Shown one piece after another: positions 63,161 through 64,000 of a stretch of DNA of 64,000 nt; position 1 is the first letter of the stretch; every line of letters starts with the position of its first letter. The DNA comes from Lachnospiraceae bacterium YSB2008 (GTDB taxonomy: Bacteria > Bacillota > Clostridia > Lachnospirales > Lachnospiraceae). The position numbers and the translations under genes were made by a program. Location of the stretch: contig JHWR01000006.1 in assembly GCA_000687655.1 (NCBI GenBank), positions 102,635 through 166,634 on the forward strand, read 5' to 3'. The notes under the pieces were generated by a model. It worked only from the letters and a program-made list of their open reading frames with translations, did no database searches and was not told the origin of the DNA.

Positions 63161-63692
63161 TCAAAGCATCTCTAATGTTTCCATCATATCATTAAGAAAT
63201 TTATATCTTATTTTTTCTTCCACCTCTAAAATCGAAAGATATGGGTTTTCATAGTTCATTCTATTAGGGATAAAACTTGCATAGAAACCATCACGTCATA
63301 AATACCCGATTCAGAGTTTCATCAAAAAATTTGCAACGGATGATCCTGTCGCCACCATACTTTCTTTGAAAATAATCCCGGTCAAGATTCTCTCTGAACT
63401 CGATAGATGAGCTGCACCAGTTTTCAACACCGTCCCGTTCCCGAAAACAGCCAACCGAACATATCTTGCTGTCCAATAGATCCTCCAGAACCTGTCGGAA
63501 TTCTCTCATGTCATGTATTTCACCCGTATAGTAATGTCCGTGCCAATCTCCCAAATAGATCGTATATCTGCCGGCAAGATCAAGCATCAGCTTAGTATCT
63601 CCGTGAAAAACTTCAATGTATGTAAAATGCTCTTCTTGCTGAACGTCAAAACCATCGTTGATCTGACTTTCAAGATTACGCTGTAAATGATA
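63161..63692 (-). pseudogene. Decayed gene next to IS21
   Basis: The reading frame of the 63291-63587 ORF continues upstream to 63692 (encoding NLESQINDGFDVQQEEHFTY) without any start codon, ending at a stop 7-9 bp from the IS21 end. At its 3' end a different frame continues (63161-63295) with RDGFYASFIPNRMNYENPYL and ends ETLEML. One base shift near 63296 would join them. Best read as one frameshifted gene whose 5' end was lost at the IS21 insertion. Confidence 0.5.
63291..63587 (-). CDS. Hypothetical ORF within the decayed gene
   Basis: 98 aa from an internal ATG: YTIYLGDWHGHYYTGEIHDM, then SKICSVGCFRERDGVENWCS and RDYFQRKYGGDRIIRCKFFD. No ribosome site before this ATG, and coding continues upstream in frame. 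Probably a fragment; no family recognised. Confidence 0.4.
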   Translation of the reverse strand: MLDLAGRYTIYLGDWHGHYYTGEIHDMREFRQVLEDLLDSKICSVGCFRERDGVENWCSSSIEFRENLDRDYFQRKYGGDRIIRCKFFDETLNRVFMT

Positions 63693-63701
63693 CTATAAAA
63701 A

Positions 63702-64000
63702 TGTCGTAAAAGTGGAAAATAAAAATGTAGGTTTCCACTAAGAGTGATATCCTTTTCCGTGGAGGTATAAACCATGGAACAGAAACTTATCACTCAGCTA
63801 AAAATACTTAAATTGAGCAATGTTAAGCCTAACTTTGCTGAGCTGGCTCGGATATATGATCTAGATTGGCGAACCGTCAAAAAGTATTATGACGGATACG
63901 ATGGTAAACCTAAGCATCATTCTAAGCCAAGTAAACTTGATAAATACAAACAGCTCATTACTAAGAAGCTTGCCATTAAAGGTTCAAATGTCAGAGCTGT
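63702..64000 (+). mobile_element. IS21-family insertion sequence, left end
   Basis: The end begins TGTCGTAAAAGTGGAAAATA, followed by a partial GTTTCCACT inverted copy at 63731-63739 and by a Shine-Dalgarno and transposase start at 63774. These are typical IS21 end features. The right end lies outside the window. Confidence 0.8.
63774..64000 (+). CDS. istA: IS21-family transposase IstA, partial
   Basis: 75 codons visible, cut by the right edge. MEQKLITQLKILKLSNVKPN, then the N-terminal HTH FAELARIYDLDWRTVKKYYD and KPSKLDKYKQLITKKLAIKG, typical of the DNA-binding part of IS21-type IstA. The DDE catalytic core and the istB helper gene would lie to the right. GGAGG precedes ATG. Confidence 0.88.
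   Translation, partial: MEQKLITQLKILKLSNVKPNFAELARIYDLDWRTVKKYYDGYDGKPKHHSKPSKLDKYKQLITKKLAIKGSNVRA

Noticed and set aside
1..64000. tRNA, rRNA or CRISPR arrays
   Set aside because: No cloverleaf-like genes, rRNA segments or regularly spaced direct repeats were found by eye.

Overview
The window comes from a low-GC Gram-positive anaerobe, most likely a gut or rumen Lachnospiraceae (Butyrivibrio/Pseudobutyrivibrio-like). This is inferred from purine-rich Shine-Dalgarno sites before nearly every gene, sigma-A promoters, an Amt-PII fusion, a CD1871A-type CXXC protein beside a NapH-like ferredoxin, DUF4097 and ECF/anti-sigma cassettes, and Rae1-like and YjdF proteins. Nearly all genes lie on the minus strand; only a small XRE regulator, argG and a transposase at the right edge are on plus. 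No rRNA, tRNA or CRISPR array was seen.

Layout, 0-10 kb: nitrogen assimilation. An ammonium channel fused to a PII domain (cut by the left edge), gltD, gltB and a glutamine amidotransferase of the PurF family. amt, gltB and purF have separate promoters, and their leaders carry the same kind of GGCGCTTTG hairpin, which suggests one nitrogen-responsive RNA or DNA element.

10-20 kb: an ECF sigma / anti-sigma / DUF4097 lipoprotein operon, an EAL protein with a degenerate GGDEF domain, a CXXC mini-protein plus polyferredoxin, LemA plus DUF3137, and a cluster of zinc-ribbon, LURP-one-like and small membrane proteins. Three related inverted repeats (TATTTCTC, 7 nt, GAGAAATA) lie between 17.2 and 21.7 kb. 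20-33 kb: a gene with an apparent poly-A frameshift, XRE, larE, an acyltransferase, a TetR-controlled flavoprotein operon, a HAD phosphatase, a very large hybrid histidine kinase, a CrcB fluoride channel, an alpha/beta hydrolase and a second ECF sigma/anti-sigma pair.

33-47 kb holds the most unusual proteins: a Tet(M)/EF-G-like GTPase fused to a Rae1-type NYN endonuclease, and a lipoprotein joining an acetolactate-decarboxylase domain to a VanX-type D,D-dipeptidase. They are followed by XRE and CPBP membrane proteins, several GNAT acetyltransferases and a second TetR operon (DUF3795, CDP-alcohol phosphatidyltransferase, YjdF, AAC(3)-like, NlpC/P60-like). Both TetR genes have the same promoter design, with the palindromic operator filling the -35/-10 spacer.

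47-64 kb: assorted enzymes, argG, a Lon-like AAA+ ATPase without protease domain and with an altered Walker B, a 44-residue zinc-ribbon protein, a histidine-kinase/solute-binding-protein pair, and a tightly overlapping operon (37-residue protein, GNAT, NifX-like metal protein, two half chromate transporters). At the right edge an IS21-family element abuts a decayed gene. Starts were chosen from Shine-Dalgarno spacing; several long open frames begin at a TTG/GTG that lies inside the Shine-Dalgarno site, and these were trimmed.
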